Assembly (NCBI GenBank): GCA_039720395.1
Contig: CM077831.1
Span: 19,336,982-19,400,981 of the forward strand
DNA length: 64,000 nt
Reading direction: 5' to 3'
From: Liquidambar formosana
Taxonomy: Eukaryota > Streptophyta > Magnoliopsida > Saxifragales > Altingiaceae
Position numbers and translations under genes: made by a program. This document shows positions 1 through 10,300 of the stretch, in pieces (positions within the stretch are counted from its first letter, which is position 1; each line of letters starts with the position of its first letter). Under the pieces are notes generated by a model. It searched no databases and had not been told where the DNA came from. It was given only the letters and a program-made list of their open reading frames with translations.

Positions 1-581
1 AGGGAAATGAAGATTTGGTACCTTCGAGAGTAGGGGTGAGTCACTGTCGCAATTCCGTCGATGGGATGAGAGGGCGAGAGTGGAGGTGAGTCACTGCCAG
101 CGTTCCGTCAAAGGAGAAGGAGAATGGGAGTGCCGACCGGAGGTTGAGTGGTGCTGGCCTTGGTTGGCTTGATTGCTTGAAGCCTTGAAGAGTTGAAGGC
201 CTATGTGTCGATTGGGATGGGAGAAGCCTTCTCCAAGAACGAGAATGGGAGTGCTGGCATGCGTGGTGAACTGTGACTTAGTGAGGATTAAGGAAGGAAG
301 ATGGGAGGTTGGGAGGTTGGGCTGGAAGCTTGGAACAATGGAACGGCACTGACTTAGTGCCTTGCTGAGTGAAAGAGAACAAGATAAGGGTAGGGTTTGC
401 TTTTTGCCTTTTTGGTATTGTATTTCCATTTTAGCCCTTTAGGCTTTAAAAATTGAAATGGTTATTTTTTTATTTTTTTTTTCTGTTAACTTGTTATGTA
501 ATAAACTATTAAACTGATTTGAAATTTTGAATATTAAATAAGTACGTAAATAAGTAAAATAATAAATATTATGAATTTATG

Positions 582-638
<57 letters not shown>

Positions 639-841
639 GGTTCTCGGTCCGGGAATTCGGTCCGGGAATTCGGTCCGGTCCGGGACAAAACCCCCCTAAA
701 CCGTGGCCCGGACCGAAGTAATTCGGGACATGGTATTTTAAACCGGAACCGAACCGAATTGGTTTTGGCCCGGACCGGACCGGACCGAATTGCTCGGAAC
801 GGTCCGGTCCACGGGTCTACCCGAACCATTTTGCACCCCTA
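1..841. mobile_element. Right part of a hAT-like insertion (left end outside window)
   Basis: The A-family LTR sequence starts abruptly at 842, at the point matching 19445 of the intact 3' LTR, so everything to the left is an insertion. It ends in TTTTGCACCCCTA, which resembles hAT-type terminal inverted repeats (TAGGGGTG...). The next 8 bases, ATTCAAAC (842-849), occur once in the uninterrupted LTR at 19445-19452, as expected for one copy of an 8-bp target duplication. The subterminal part (640-830) is rich in CGGTCCGG/TTCGG motifs. A directly repeated GGTGAGTCACTG block lies at 34-100. No transposase is visible. The hAT assignment is inferred from the end sequence alone; the left terminus is not in the window. 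Confidence 0.5.
584..635. repeat. (AT)n microsatellite
   Basis: About 25 uninterrupted AT dinucleotides inside the hAT-like insertion. ORFs across it encode only Tyr-Ile repeats and are not genes. Confidence 0.97.
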
Positions 842-2074
842 ATTCAAACTAGGGTTTTTTACATAGCTTTGCATTATTTCATGTTTAAAGCTTATTATTT
901 TATCATGTGTTGATGATTCTAATGCTTAGAATGCATGATTAGGATATTGTCTATGGCTGGTTTTGCATGATATAATGTCATTCTATGTGGTTTTATGAGT
1001 GTTGGTGTTTTTAGGGTTTCTTAGAGTCTTTTCTAGGGTTTTGCATTGAATAGTCAATATTTTATGCTAAAGCTTGAGTTTTTATTGTGTTTTGCTATTT
1101 CCATTAGTACGTATGCATGCTTAGGATCATATTTGTGGGCTGTTTAGTATGCTAGGATGATGTTCCATGTGATTTACTGCATGTTTGGGACTTTAGGGTT
1201 TCTTAGGTGCTTAAAATGGTTTTCTGCATGAAATAACTCTTTGGCATACTAGAGCTTATGTTTTTATTGTGTTTTGTTGCTTCCATTGGAATGTATGCAT
1301 GATTAGGATAATGTTTATGGGCTGTTTAGTATGCTAGGATGATGTTCCATGTGATTTGCTGCATGTTTGGGATCCTAGGGTTTCCTTAGTGCTGAAATTG
1401 AGTTTATGCTTAGAATAGCTATATTTCGTGTGCAAGCTTGTATTTTTATCATGTGTGGATGCTTCTATTGATTAATATGCATGATTAGCATGATGTCTAT
1501 GATGGGCTTTGCATGATTTAGAGTTATTTTATGTGGTTTTGAGCACAATTGCGATTCTAGGGTTTCATTCATCCTTGTATTAGGAAGGTTGCATATAGCA
1601 TGATAGCTTAGGGTTTTTCTTTGTGTTTTCTTCATGGTTGATATATATGTGCTGCATATTTGATAACTATGATATTTCTAGCATTCATATAGGTGATTTT
1701 AGGGTTTTTTGCATGTCATTGCATGTAGGGTTGAATTAGGGCTTCAGTTAGCTTATGATTCATGTTGTTGCATGACTTGTGGTTGATTTTAGGCCTTATT
1801 TCAATTCTGTCCAGATCTGTTATTTGTCCTTGATGTGATATTTTGAGCATGTGTTAGCCTATGTTTGGGCATGATAATGGCTTGATTTGGCATCTAGCTT
1901 GTTTGGTTGGCATTTTTGGTATGTTTTGCATGGAAATTGCAGGTACTTTGACAGGTACAACAGGTGCAACTACCCCACCAATGTGGGGTGGTTATTTTGG
2001 CTATTGCGAGATGAAATCTTGCAAATTACCCTATGCAATAGGGTGGTTATTTTGACAGGTTGCTTTTGCTAAAG

Positions 2075-2080
2075 GTAAGT
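2075..2080 (+). promoter_or_regulatory. Putative 5' splice donor in LTR leader
   Basis: AAAG|GTAAGT is an excellent plant donor. The same GTAAGT occurs at the equivalent place in the 3' LTR (20677), in LTR B (CAG|GTAAGT, 40861) and, in reverse, in LTRs B' and C. Paired with the AG upstream of pol it could give a spliced pol mRNA. This is inferred, with no transcript evidence. Confidence 0.5.
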
Positions 2081-2621
2081 AGGGTGTGAGGGTGCCCCAA
2101 TTCACCCTTCTTCCCTTTTCCTTGAAACTTTCCCTTTCTCCCCCCCCCCCCCTAGGGTTGTTTCCTAATAGAGGGGTATGGTAACTCCTATAGTTTCCTT
2201 TCAATAACAAATACCTTTTGAATCAAGGTTTCCATCTTTTTATCAAATTCCATATTTTACCAAAAATCTTTTGAGAATCATTTATTTTGGAAACTTACCA
2301 TGTTTTACTTGAAAGGAAACTTAGGGTTTACCATAGGCCTCTATTAGGTTATAACCCTATTCCCTTTCGAACTACGTGGACTTTGATCCATGTATTTCCA
2401 TACATGGTACGTAGGCGCTCTCCGTGATGTTCAAGTCCGCCCTAGGATACTAAGTATCCTAGGTTTTCTCCCCCCTCTTTCTTTTTCTGTTTTTCTTTGA
2501 TTTACTTGATTATATGGATGAATGAATGAATGATATGCATGCTGTCTTGTGATGATAACTGTTGATTTGTGTGTGATTAAGACTTTGATTTAGCCCAATT
2601 AAATTAAGAGACCGTTTAGGG

Positions 2622-2665
2622 CGATATGGGTGCCTATAGGCTTTGCCTAGAACCTTCCCATATCG
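2622..2665 (+). other. Conserved nested hairpin in LTR U5 region
   Basis: Outer arms CGATATGGG (2622-2630) and CCCATATCG (2657-2665) are perfectly complementary. They enclose an inner TAGGC-TTT-GCCTA stem. The same structure with changed but paired arms occurs in the other LTR families of the window. Confidence 0.75.
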
Positions 2666-2886
2666 TAACTTAGCCTCCGAATCCCCGAATTCTCTGGTTT
2701 CCAAAAGATCATTTGCCTTACCATTTTTAAACATGGAGTCATTATTTTGTTTTCCTAAAACAAAACTGTTTTTTAGGGTTTTCCTTGTTTCCTTTAAAAA
2801 ATAAGGTGGCGACTCCTTTTCCTTTTTCAAACCTAACCAATCTCTTCGCCAATCCCTCGTGGGCCCAATTTCCGGGGTCCACAGTC

Positions 2887-2905
2887 TGGCGACTCCACTG
2901 GGGAT
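2887..2905 (+). other. Primer binding site (tRNA-Arg type)
   Basis: TGGCGACTCCACTGGGGAT starts 3 nt after the LTR end. From memory of plant tRNA-Arg(ACG), its 3' end including CCA is complementary to this site; Arg priming is known for Ogre/Tat elements. The first ten bases also occur 80 nt upstream, inside the LTR (2807-2816). Confidence 0.85.
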
Positions 2906-3630
2906 TTGTGGGCTAGACTCTACACAATTTGATTAGGCTAAGTTAATTTCTTTTGTTTAATTAAAATCAATCACATTGCATTCGCTTGATTGTGTGCTTT
3001 CATTTATTGCATTGTGTGCGCAAACTCTTGCATGTTAGGATCGATGTCCCTTGCCACTGACGGGCCTAGCCTCAACCTTGGTTTTCCTGATTCCATGAGT
3101 TGGGGCGAAAGCTCTCAACCTCTCTTGCCAAGTACCCTTGGGCTTGCCCTTGGGTATATTAAATGAGTTAATCACGTACTGCTGGACCCACGCGGCGTTC
3201 CTGATGCCACATGTGGTTAGGTATAAAGATTGCTCAAGCAAGTGAAGGACCCCAGCCTACCCTATCATTAGTCCATATAGACAGACTTGTAGGGCACTAT
3301 GGTTTCACCTTTATGCACCCACATCTGTTTGTAATGATATCATGACCGTGTTTGTGATGTGCTTAATGGAAAAATTAATAGAGGACCTTTGCACCCTATA
3401 TCCTTAATACGTACCTTTCGCCCATGACCCTTGCAAAGGTGATTGGATTAAAAGGGACTAATTGAGTATATATGGCGTGAAGTCATTGGGACAAATATGG
3501 AAGCCTAGGACATACCCTTAGGATGAGAGACTGATTGTTCCCTTTTATAGAGGAGTGAGAGGACGTACTGGCTTGGATCCGCGACCAGCAAGGGCGCTTA
3601 GTGAAGATTGATTCTACCAACCAGTCAGAC
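2906..3630 (+). other. Untranslated leader of element A
   Basis: No convincing gene. The sequence is related to 41670-42521 in element B, for example around the GTGTGCTTTCATTTATTGC block, so it is family leader and probably holds dimerisation or packaging signals. The gag frame is open upstream of the ATG back to a TGA near 3565 and encodes a stretch shared with B (LAWIR..QGRLV), so translation could start further upstream. Confidence 0.7.
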
Positions 3631-6600
3631 ATGGCCGATGAAGCAACTAGTGAAGGGGGTTTTGATGTTGAGACTTGTTTGAAGGCTATCATGACCAAAC
3701 TTGATTACACCACTAATGTATCCGAGAGAGCATTGAAAATGGCCCAAGATATCCAACATAAGATGTCCGAACCCGAACAGAATAATGGCCGTACCCCGGG
3801 GGATAACACCGAAAATGGGACCCAGTCTGGAGAAGGCACTAAGACCAATGATGGGGGAAGCACTCAACCCAAAGGGAATGAATCACCTGAAGTTTTTAAC
3901 CTAGAAGGGGGAAGTAAGGGGAAGACCTCTGATACAGACTCTATGTTGGCTAGTAAGGTAGAAGCCTTGGAGAGAACTATAAAGGGAATCCGTAGGACAG
4001 ATGACATGGTGGATGTACGTACCCTATCTTTGTTCCCTCAAGCTCGTATTCCACTACAATTCAAGATGCCCGAATTAGAAAAGTTTGATGGAACGGGTTG
4101 CCCCAAGACCCATTTGAAAATGTATGTACGAGCTATGCACCCTCGAGGAGCGACAGATGAACTCTTGGCCCAAATGTTCCATGAAACCCTAGCCACTTCC
4201 GCTTTAAAGTGGTTCCTAGCCTTGGATGAGAATAGAACCCGGACTTGGGAGGACATATGTAATGAGTTTTCGGAGCACTACAAGTACAACACTGAGGTGG
4301 ATGTCACAAGAAGGGACCTAGAGACCACAAAACAAGGGGCTAATGAGACCTTTTCCGCTTTCATTACAAGGTGGAGGCAAAAGGCCTCGAAAATGGCGGA
4401 TAGACCGAATGAGGAAGATCAGATTCAGTTGGTGGTTAAGAACCTATTGCCGGTGTATCACAAGCACCTCTTTGCTCACTACTTCCCTAATTTCAAGGCT
4501 CTTATCGGAGCGGGTACACAAGTTGAGGATGCCATTGCCGATGGGTCGATCAAGACAGAAGAAGTCCAAAAGAGCCGCAGGCCGAACTTTGCTGGGAAAA
4601 ACAATGCCGAGGTCAATGCCATAGCCCAACCCATTCAACCTATCTCCCTAAATGACACCAACCCACCTCGCCAATTCACTGAGCTGCATATGCCACTTGA
4701 GAAAGTACTTGAAAAGCTGAAAAGCCGAGGCCTATTGAAACCTCTCGACCCAAGACCACCACCAAATCCATTGCCCAAGAGCTACAATGAGAATGAATAC
4801 TGCAAATTCCACCAAGCCAAAGGCCACTCAACCAACCGTTGCTATCGCCTTAGGCATGAGATCCAAGACTTACTTGACAAGCAAATCATCTCACCACCAA
4901 CTCCACCAAACCGCCCAAATGTCACCCAAAATCCACTTCCCTCTCATAATTCATCCAACTCCATAAATGCCATTGAAGCCGACCCATCTCGACTTTGCCT
5001 ACCCATAAGACAATACACTCCATTACCCATGTCCTTGACCCAAGCCTTTTACCAATGCTGTAACCAAGGCCTTATCATACTTCACCCTCCAAAGCCAAGA
5101 CCCCAAACACCCCATCAATATTGCCAATACTATGGTATACCCGGCCATGACACTGAGGACTGTGCTATGTTGAGAAAGGTCGTCCAAGACCTCATTGATC
5201 AAAAGACCCTACGATTGCCAAAGAAGTCCATCCAACAGCAGTTGAAAGAAAGATATGAAGCAGGAGACCCTCGAGTGGGGTTATTGGGAGAACCTTCGGG
5301 GAAGTTTGATTACTATGTGCTTTATCCTGATCCATTGCCAAGTGAGCCCATAATTCCTACGGGCTGGGATGATATACCCGAAGAGGTGCAGATGGAGGAC
5401 ATTGACATGATTGAATGGGATGACCTGATGGGTGACACAAATGAAATTGATGACATATGGGCTAGTGATGAAGAAGTAGACCACATGACAAGAGGGGGCC
5501 GCCATTTCAAGCCTCCGCACTTGGAATCTGATAATCCACTGGGTGAGTTAGATAAACGCCTTGATGTGCAAGAAGAAGAGGATGAAGTCCTCAGACAATT
5601 GAAGAAGACTAATGCCAATATCACCATATGGGGCTTGCTCATGGCCTCTCACAAACACAGACAGACAGTACTGAAGTTGCTTAACCAAATACAGGTTCCG
5701 GTTGATTTGTCTCCCGAGGGATTGGTGAATCTAGTAAACCCTACTCCGAAGAATTCCACTATAGTGTTCACAGAAGCTGACTTACCTAAGAGTGGGCCAA
5801 GCCACTCCCAAGCTTTGCACATAACTGTTGACACCATGGGAAAGAGGGTTCCCACGGTCTTGATTGATAATGGTTCTGCACTGAATGTGTGTCCCTTGAG
5901 AACTGCAACCGTTTTGGGCTTGGGGCCCACTGATTTCACTCCATCTGGGCAGACAGTGAGGGCGTATGATAATACCCGTAGAGAAGTAATTGGGGTGATC
6001 ACTCTACCTTTAATCATGGGACCCACGGAGTTCAGAGTAGAGTTTCAAGTCTTGGATGTGCCGTCATGTTTCAATCTGTTATTGGGAAGGCCTTGGATTC
6101 ATCCTGCTGGGGCTGTACCATCATCATTGCATCAAAAGGTAAAGTTCCCACATGAGGGAGCCATTGTTACACTTCAAGGGGACTATGATTTGAAAATGGC
6201 GGGAGTACCCGTATGTGAAATAAAACCAGAATCAATTGAGATACCCTTGTCTGGGTTTGAGTATGTGCAGTGCATTGAAAAGGAGTTGGAAAAGGAAGAA
6301 CTGATCCCCCTTGACTATTGTCCCCATGGTAATTTACATGTTGGTGAGATAATGCGGAAAATGAATTTCTTCCCGGGTATGGGCCTAGGGCGTCGCCAAC
6401 AAGGAATTCCCCATTCTTTTCAAAGTCGGGTTGTTTCCTACACTTTTGGGTTAGGATATGAGCCCACTAAGAATGACTATGCAGAAATGACAAGGAGGAA
6501 TAAGGAGAAGGGAAAAGCTAGAGCAGAAGGAAGGGTGCCAGACTTTAAGATTTCACCATACAGGCCGACTCTGAATGGCTATTTCATCAAGGAAGGGGAT

Positions 6601-7197
6601 GACTTCCTGTACTGTGGGTTCCCAGAGCCTATGTTCAATCCAACAACCAAGATCAGAATCCCGGGGTTTGAGATTTTCTTCACCGAGTGGTATCCAATCA
6701 CCGCTGAAATGGTGGATGATGAAGCCATCAATGACAGTTATTGGGAGAAGAAAGAAGAAGATTGGGTGGAGCACATGGATTCTGACACCATGGTCACTTT
6801 GTTCCAAGACATGGTCCTTACCATAGGGTTTGAAGGTGTACAAGAGGAAGAGCCATCACACTATTGCACTTTTTACCCAAGTTCTGATCCAGCATGGGCA
6901 GATAAGGATTTTTGTGACAAGTACTTTACAAATGGGCCGAATCCTCAGAGCTTGACAAGTTGGTACAATTCTATGGGAAAGAAGAAAGAAGACTGGGTAG
7001 AGCATGTGGATACCGAGGCTATGGTCGCCATGTTCCAAGATATGGTTCTTACTTTGGGGGAGTCAGCAACAGAAGATTGCCAAGATTCGTCAATTCACCA
7101 TGCAACCATGCCACTTCATAACTGGTACCTAGAAGATGGAGCCATTGCAGAAATCCTTGAAGAGGAAGATCATGACTTGCCTGATAGTAGCTTGTAG
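3631..7197 (+). CDS. gag-pro: Gag-protease polyprotein of element A
   Basis: Encodes 1188 aa from ATG 3631 (MADEATSEGG). This start is conserved in element B; a GTG at 3601 in the same frame is a less likely start. Seen in order: variable N-terminus, a retrotransposon Gag domain (about aa 139-300), two zinc-knuckle-like motifs of the C-x2-H-x4-GH-x4-C type (about aa 389-407 and 496-512; the second has Tyr for the first His), a retropepsin-like protease with LIDNGSALN (D746, DNG in place of DTG/DSG) and FNLLLGRPW, then a Gly-rich G-patch-like segment (about aa 900-950). Gag packages the RNA and the protease matures the polyprotein. Compared with element C the C-terminus has a 77-aa insertion created by duplication of a block containing EDWVEH. 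The ORF is intact. Confidence 0.93.
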   Translation: MADEATSEGGFDVETCLKAIMTKLDYTTNVSERALKMAQDIQHKMSEPEQNNGRTPGDNTENGTQSGEGTKTNDGGSTQPKGNESPEVFNLEGGSKGKTSDTDSMLASKVEALERTIKGIRRTDDMVDVRTLSLFPQARIPLQFKMPELEKFDGTGCPKTHLKMYVRAMHPRGATDELLAQMFHETLATSALKWFLALDENRTRTWEDICNEFSEHYKYNTEVDVTRRDLETTKQGANETFSAFITRWRQKASKMADRPNEEDQIQLVVKNLLPVYHKHLFAHYFPNFKALIGAGTQVEDAIADGSIKTEEVQKSRRPNFAGKNNAEVNAIAQPIQPISLNDTNPPRQFTELHMPLEKVLEKLKSRGLLKPLDPRPPPNPLPKSYNENEYCKFHQAKGHSTNRCYRLRHEIQDLLDKQIISPPTPPNRPNVTQNPLPSHNSSNSINAIEADPSRLCLPIRQYTPLPMSLTQAFYQCCNQGLIILHPPKPRPQTPHQYCQYYGIPGHDTEDCAMLRKVVQDLIDQKTLRLPKKSIQQQLKERYEAGDPRVGLLGEPSGKFDYYVLYPDPLPSEPIIPTGWDDIPEEVQMEDIDMIEWDDLMGDTNEIDDIWASDEEVDHMTRGGRHFKPPHLESDNPLGELDKRLDVQEEEDEVLRQLKKTNANITIWGLLMASHKHRQTVLKLLNQIQVPVDLSPEGLVNLVNPTPKNSTIVFTEADLPKSGPSHSQALHITVDTMGKRVPTVLIDNGSALNVCPLRTATVLGLGPTDFTPSGQTVRAYDNTRREVIGVITLPLIMGPTEFRVEFQVLDVPSCFNLLLGRPWIHPAGAVPSSLHQKVKFPHEGAIVTLQGDYDLKMAGVPVCEIKPESIEIPLSGFEYVQCIEKELEKEELIPLDYCPHGNLHVGEIMRKMNFFPGMGLGRRQQGIPHSFQSRVVSYTFGLGYEPTKNDYAEMTRRNKEKGKARAEGRVPDFKISPYRPTLNGYFIKEGDDFLYCGFPEPMFNPTTKIRIPGFEIFFTEWYPITAEMVDDEAINDSYWEKKEEDWVEHMDSDTMVTLFQDMVLTIGFEGVQEEEPSHYCTFYPSSDPAWADKDFCDKYFTNGPNPQSLTSWYNSMGKKKEDWVEHVDTEAMVAMFQDMVLTLGESATEDCQDSSIHHATMPLHNWYLEDGAIAEILEEEDHDLPDSSL

Positions 7198-7392
7198 GTT
7201 CCTTAGTTAGAAGTCTTTCCTGCTTTCAATAAAGTGTGTCCGCCTATCCCACTTTGTGGAGTTAGGAGTCGTTTCATAGTTGTGGCACCAAATTTTGTTT
7301 CCTTTTCAAGTTTGTGTCTTTTTGTTGGTTCCTTTAATGAAGTGTGTTTCTCTTATATATTGTTTGCTTGCAGTGTTTCTTTTCTCTCTTCT
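7198..7392 (+). promoter_or_regulatory. gag-pol spacer with conserved 3' splice acceptor
   Basis: Short spacer holding a pyrimidine-rich tract ending TTGCAG at 7373, 19 nt before the pol ATG. The same AG lies exactly 19 nt upstream of pol in elements B (46018) and C (62804, minus). CAATAAAGTGTG (about 7227) recurs in the B spacer and could act as a weak poly(A) signal. In Ogre elements an intron lies between protease and RT; here the acceptor may instead serve a subgenomic pol mRNA. Confidence 0.55.
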
Positions 7393-10300
7393 ATGGATAT
7401 TTATGGCATGGATATAGATCCTAGGAATGACGTCCCCCCGGAGCTCGTCGAGCGAAGGAAAAGGGGTGTCACCGAACCTAACATGGATGAATTGGAGTCA
7501 ATCAATTTAGGGACAAATGAATTGCCAAAGATAATTAAAATTGGGATAACCCTTTCACCACTTGAAAAAGAAAAGCTGATAGCCCTCCTAAAGGCCAACA
7601 TAACGGCCTTTGCATGGTCTTATGAAGACATGCCCGGCATAGATCCAGACATTGTGCAGCACTTCATCCCCACCAATCCCCTTAAAAAGCCGGTAAAGCA
7701 AAAATTGAGAAGATTGAAACTAGAGTGGGCATTGAAGGTAAAAGAGGAAGTAACCAAGCAACTCGATGCGGGGTTCCTACAGGTTGTGGAGTATCCCGAG
7801 TGGTTATCCAATATAGTTCCCGTGCCTAAAAAGGATGGAAAAGTGAGGATGTGTGTGGATTTTCGAGATCTTAATGCAGCAAGCCCTAAGGATGATTTCC
7901 CTTTGCCCCACATTGATGTATTGGTAGATAGTACTGTAGGACATGCGCTCCTCTCTTTCATGGATGGGTTTTCCGGATACAATCAGATAAAGATGGCACC
8001 GCAAGATATGGAGAAAACAGCCTTCATCACACAGTGGGGAACGTATTGCTATAAAGTGATGCCATTCGGTTTGAGAAATGCTGGGGCTACCTATCAGAGA
8101 GCTGCTACAACATTGCTGCATGACATGATCCATAAGGAGGTGGAAGTGTATGTGGACGACATGATCGTGAAGTCTGTGGACCGAGAAGGACACTTCATGG
8201 CACTAGAAAGGTTCCTGGAGCGAGCAAAGAAGTATAACCTGCGGTTGAATCCACAGAAATGCGCCTTTGGTGTCACTGCGGGCAAGTTATTAGGATTTAT
8301 GATTACTCAGAGGGGAATCGAGGTCGATCCGGGAAAAATCAAGGCCATTGTAGAGATGGAGCCGCCTAGCACAGAGAAACAGATTCGAGGGTTTTTGGGG
8401 AGAATTCAGTACATAAGCAGGTTCATTGCTAATTTGACTATGGTGTGCGAGCCGATTTTCAAGTTACTTAAGAAGGGTGTGCCGAAGGTATGGAACGAAG
8501 AATGTCAAGAAGCCTTTGAGACTATTAAAAGGTATTTGAGTAATCCACCAATTCTAGTTCCTCCGCGACAAGGTGAGCCGTTATTATTATACTTGACGGT
8601 CACTGAAACCGCGACGGGAGCTATGCTAGCTCAGTACCTTGAAGGGTCGAAAAAGGAGAATGCCATTTACTATCTAAGCAAGAAGATGACAGACTATGAG
8701 GTGAAGTACAACGCCATAGAAAAGGCTTGTGTGGCTTTGGTATGGGCAACTCAGAAACTCCGTCACTACATGATGTCGTATGAGGTTTTCTTGATAAGCC
8801 GTATGGATCCACTGAAGTACCTGATAGAAAGGCCGGTCTTGTCCTACAGAACTGCCCGATGGTCGATTCTTCTCAATGAATTCGACATAAAGTATGTAAC
8901 ACAGAAGTCAGTAAAAGGAAGTGTCATTGCAGATTACTTGGCTAGCTGCCCTGTGGCGTCATCAGAACAATTTAATGACCAATTCCCCGATGAGGATGTC
9001 CTGGAGATTGGAAAGAAGATTTGGAAGGTATACTTCGATGGAGCTGCAAATAAGAGAGGGTATGGGATAGGAGTCCTACTGGTTTCACCTGAAGAAGCAT
9101 TCACACCCTTGGCGGTTAAGTTAGGGTTTGAAGCAACCAACAACATTGCTGAGTATGAAGCCTGCATCCTCGCGTTGGAAGCTGCACTAGAATTGGGGAT
9201 CAAAGAGTTAGAGGTTTTCGGAGATTCAGCACTGATTATCTGCCAGATAAAGGGAGAGTGGAAGACTCGTGATGAGAAGCTGCTGCCATATCATGCATAC
9301 TTAGAAGCCTTGACTAAAGAATTTGTGGAAATAGAGTTCAATTATTTGTCAAGAAATAAGAATCAGTTCGCCGATGCTTTGGCAACTCTAGCTTCCATGG
9401 TGGAAATCCCGGATGGTGGGAATGTAAAACCGTTGGTGATAGAATGTAGAGAAAAACCTGTGTATTACTGCTCTATTCGAGAAGGAGAAGTGAAAGACAG
9501 CCACCCTTGGTACTATGACATCATGAAATTCATCGAGGAAAGGGAGTATCCTGAAGGAGCATCCCGCGTTGATAGGAGAACACTAAGGAGGCTAGCAAGT
9601 CACTATGTTTTGTGTGGAGGAAAGCTATACCGGAGGTCATACGATGGGGTCCATCTGTTGTGTGTCACTGAGGAAGAAGCCGAACGTCTTGTTAGTGAAA
9701 TCCATGAAGGAGTTGGAGCACCGCACATGAATGGTTATATGCTAGCTAAGAAAATCATGAGGTTGGGCTACTATTGGTCTACAATGGAGAGAGATTGCCA
9801 TGCACATGTTAAGAAGTGTCACAAATGTCAAGTCTTTGCTAATGGACAACACTTGCCTTCCATGCCTTTGACAAGCATGTCGTCGCCTTGGCCGTTTGCA
9901 GTGTGGGGAATAGATATAATTGGGCAGATTAAGCCGAAAGCCTCCAATGGGCATGAGTACATCTTGGTAGCTATCGATTACTTCACTAAGTGGGTAGAGG
10001 CAGCATCTTTCAAGACCCTGAATGCCAAGAAGGTAGCGCAGTTCATACAGCTCAACATCATCTACAGGTATGGGGTACCCCACGAGATCATTTCAGACAA
10101 TGGTCAGCACTTTCAGAAAGAAACCAAGGAGCTTTTGCAGAAATACAACATAGTGCACCATCTATCCTCCCCTTATCGCCCGCAGACTAACGGAGCAGTG
10201 GAGGCCGCTAACAAGAATGTTAAGAAAATACTACAGAAAACAGCTGACACTTACACTGATTGGCATGAGAAGTTACCCTTTGCCTTGTGGGGCTATAGAA

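Larger units (their letters stand above)
842..2883 (+). repeat. 5' LTR of element A (3' portion)
   Basis: Nearly identical to 19445-21462 of the 3' LTR and ending in GGGGTCCACA just before the primer binding site. The first ~1.2 kb of the LTR lies left of the hAT-like insertion, outside the window. It contains diverged ~180-bp internal repeats (about 850-1560), small hairpins near 1975-2045 (ACCCCAC/GTGGGGT and CCCTAT/ATAGGG), a C-run at about 2141-2152, a GTAAGT donor at 2075 and the U5 hairpin at 2622-2665. Confidence 0.95.

Noticed and set aside
29..36. TAGGGGTG as the left terminus of the hAT-like insertion
   Set aside because: The 8 bases before it (TTCGAGAG) do not match the right-hand duplication ATTCAAAC, and only 8 bases match the terminus. 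The left end is taken to be outside the window.
579..842. ORFs across the (AT)n and CGGTCCGG tract
   Set aside because: The translations are microsatellite Tyr-Ile runs and Arg/Gly/Pro-rich low complexity in both strands.
3035..3241. Leader ORFs in elements A and B (3035-3241 and 41768-42016, minus) as a conserved small gene
   Set aside because: They share sequence because the leaders are homologous, but start and length differ and they lie antisense in the untranslated leader; no coding signature was seen.
7234..7392. Upstream extension of pol to 7234
   Set aside because: The extended part starts at a non-ATG codon and is not conserved as protein in B or C, while MDIY at 7393 is shared by all three.
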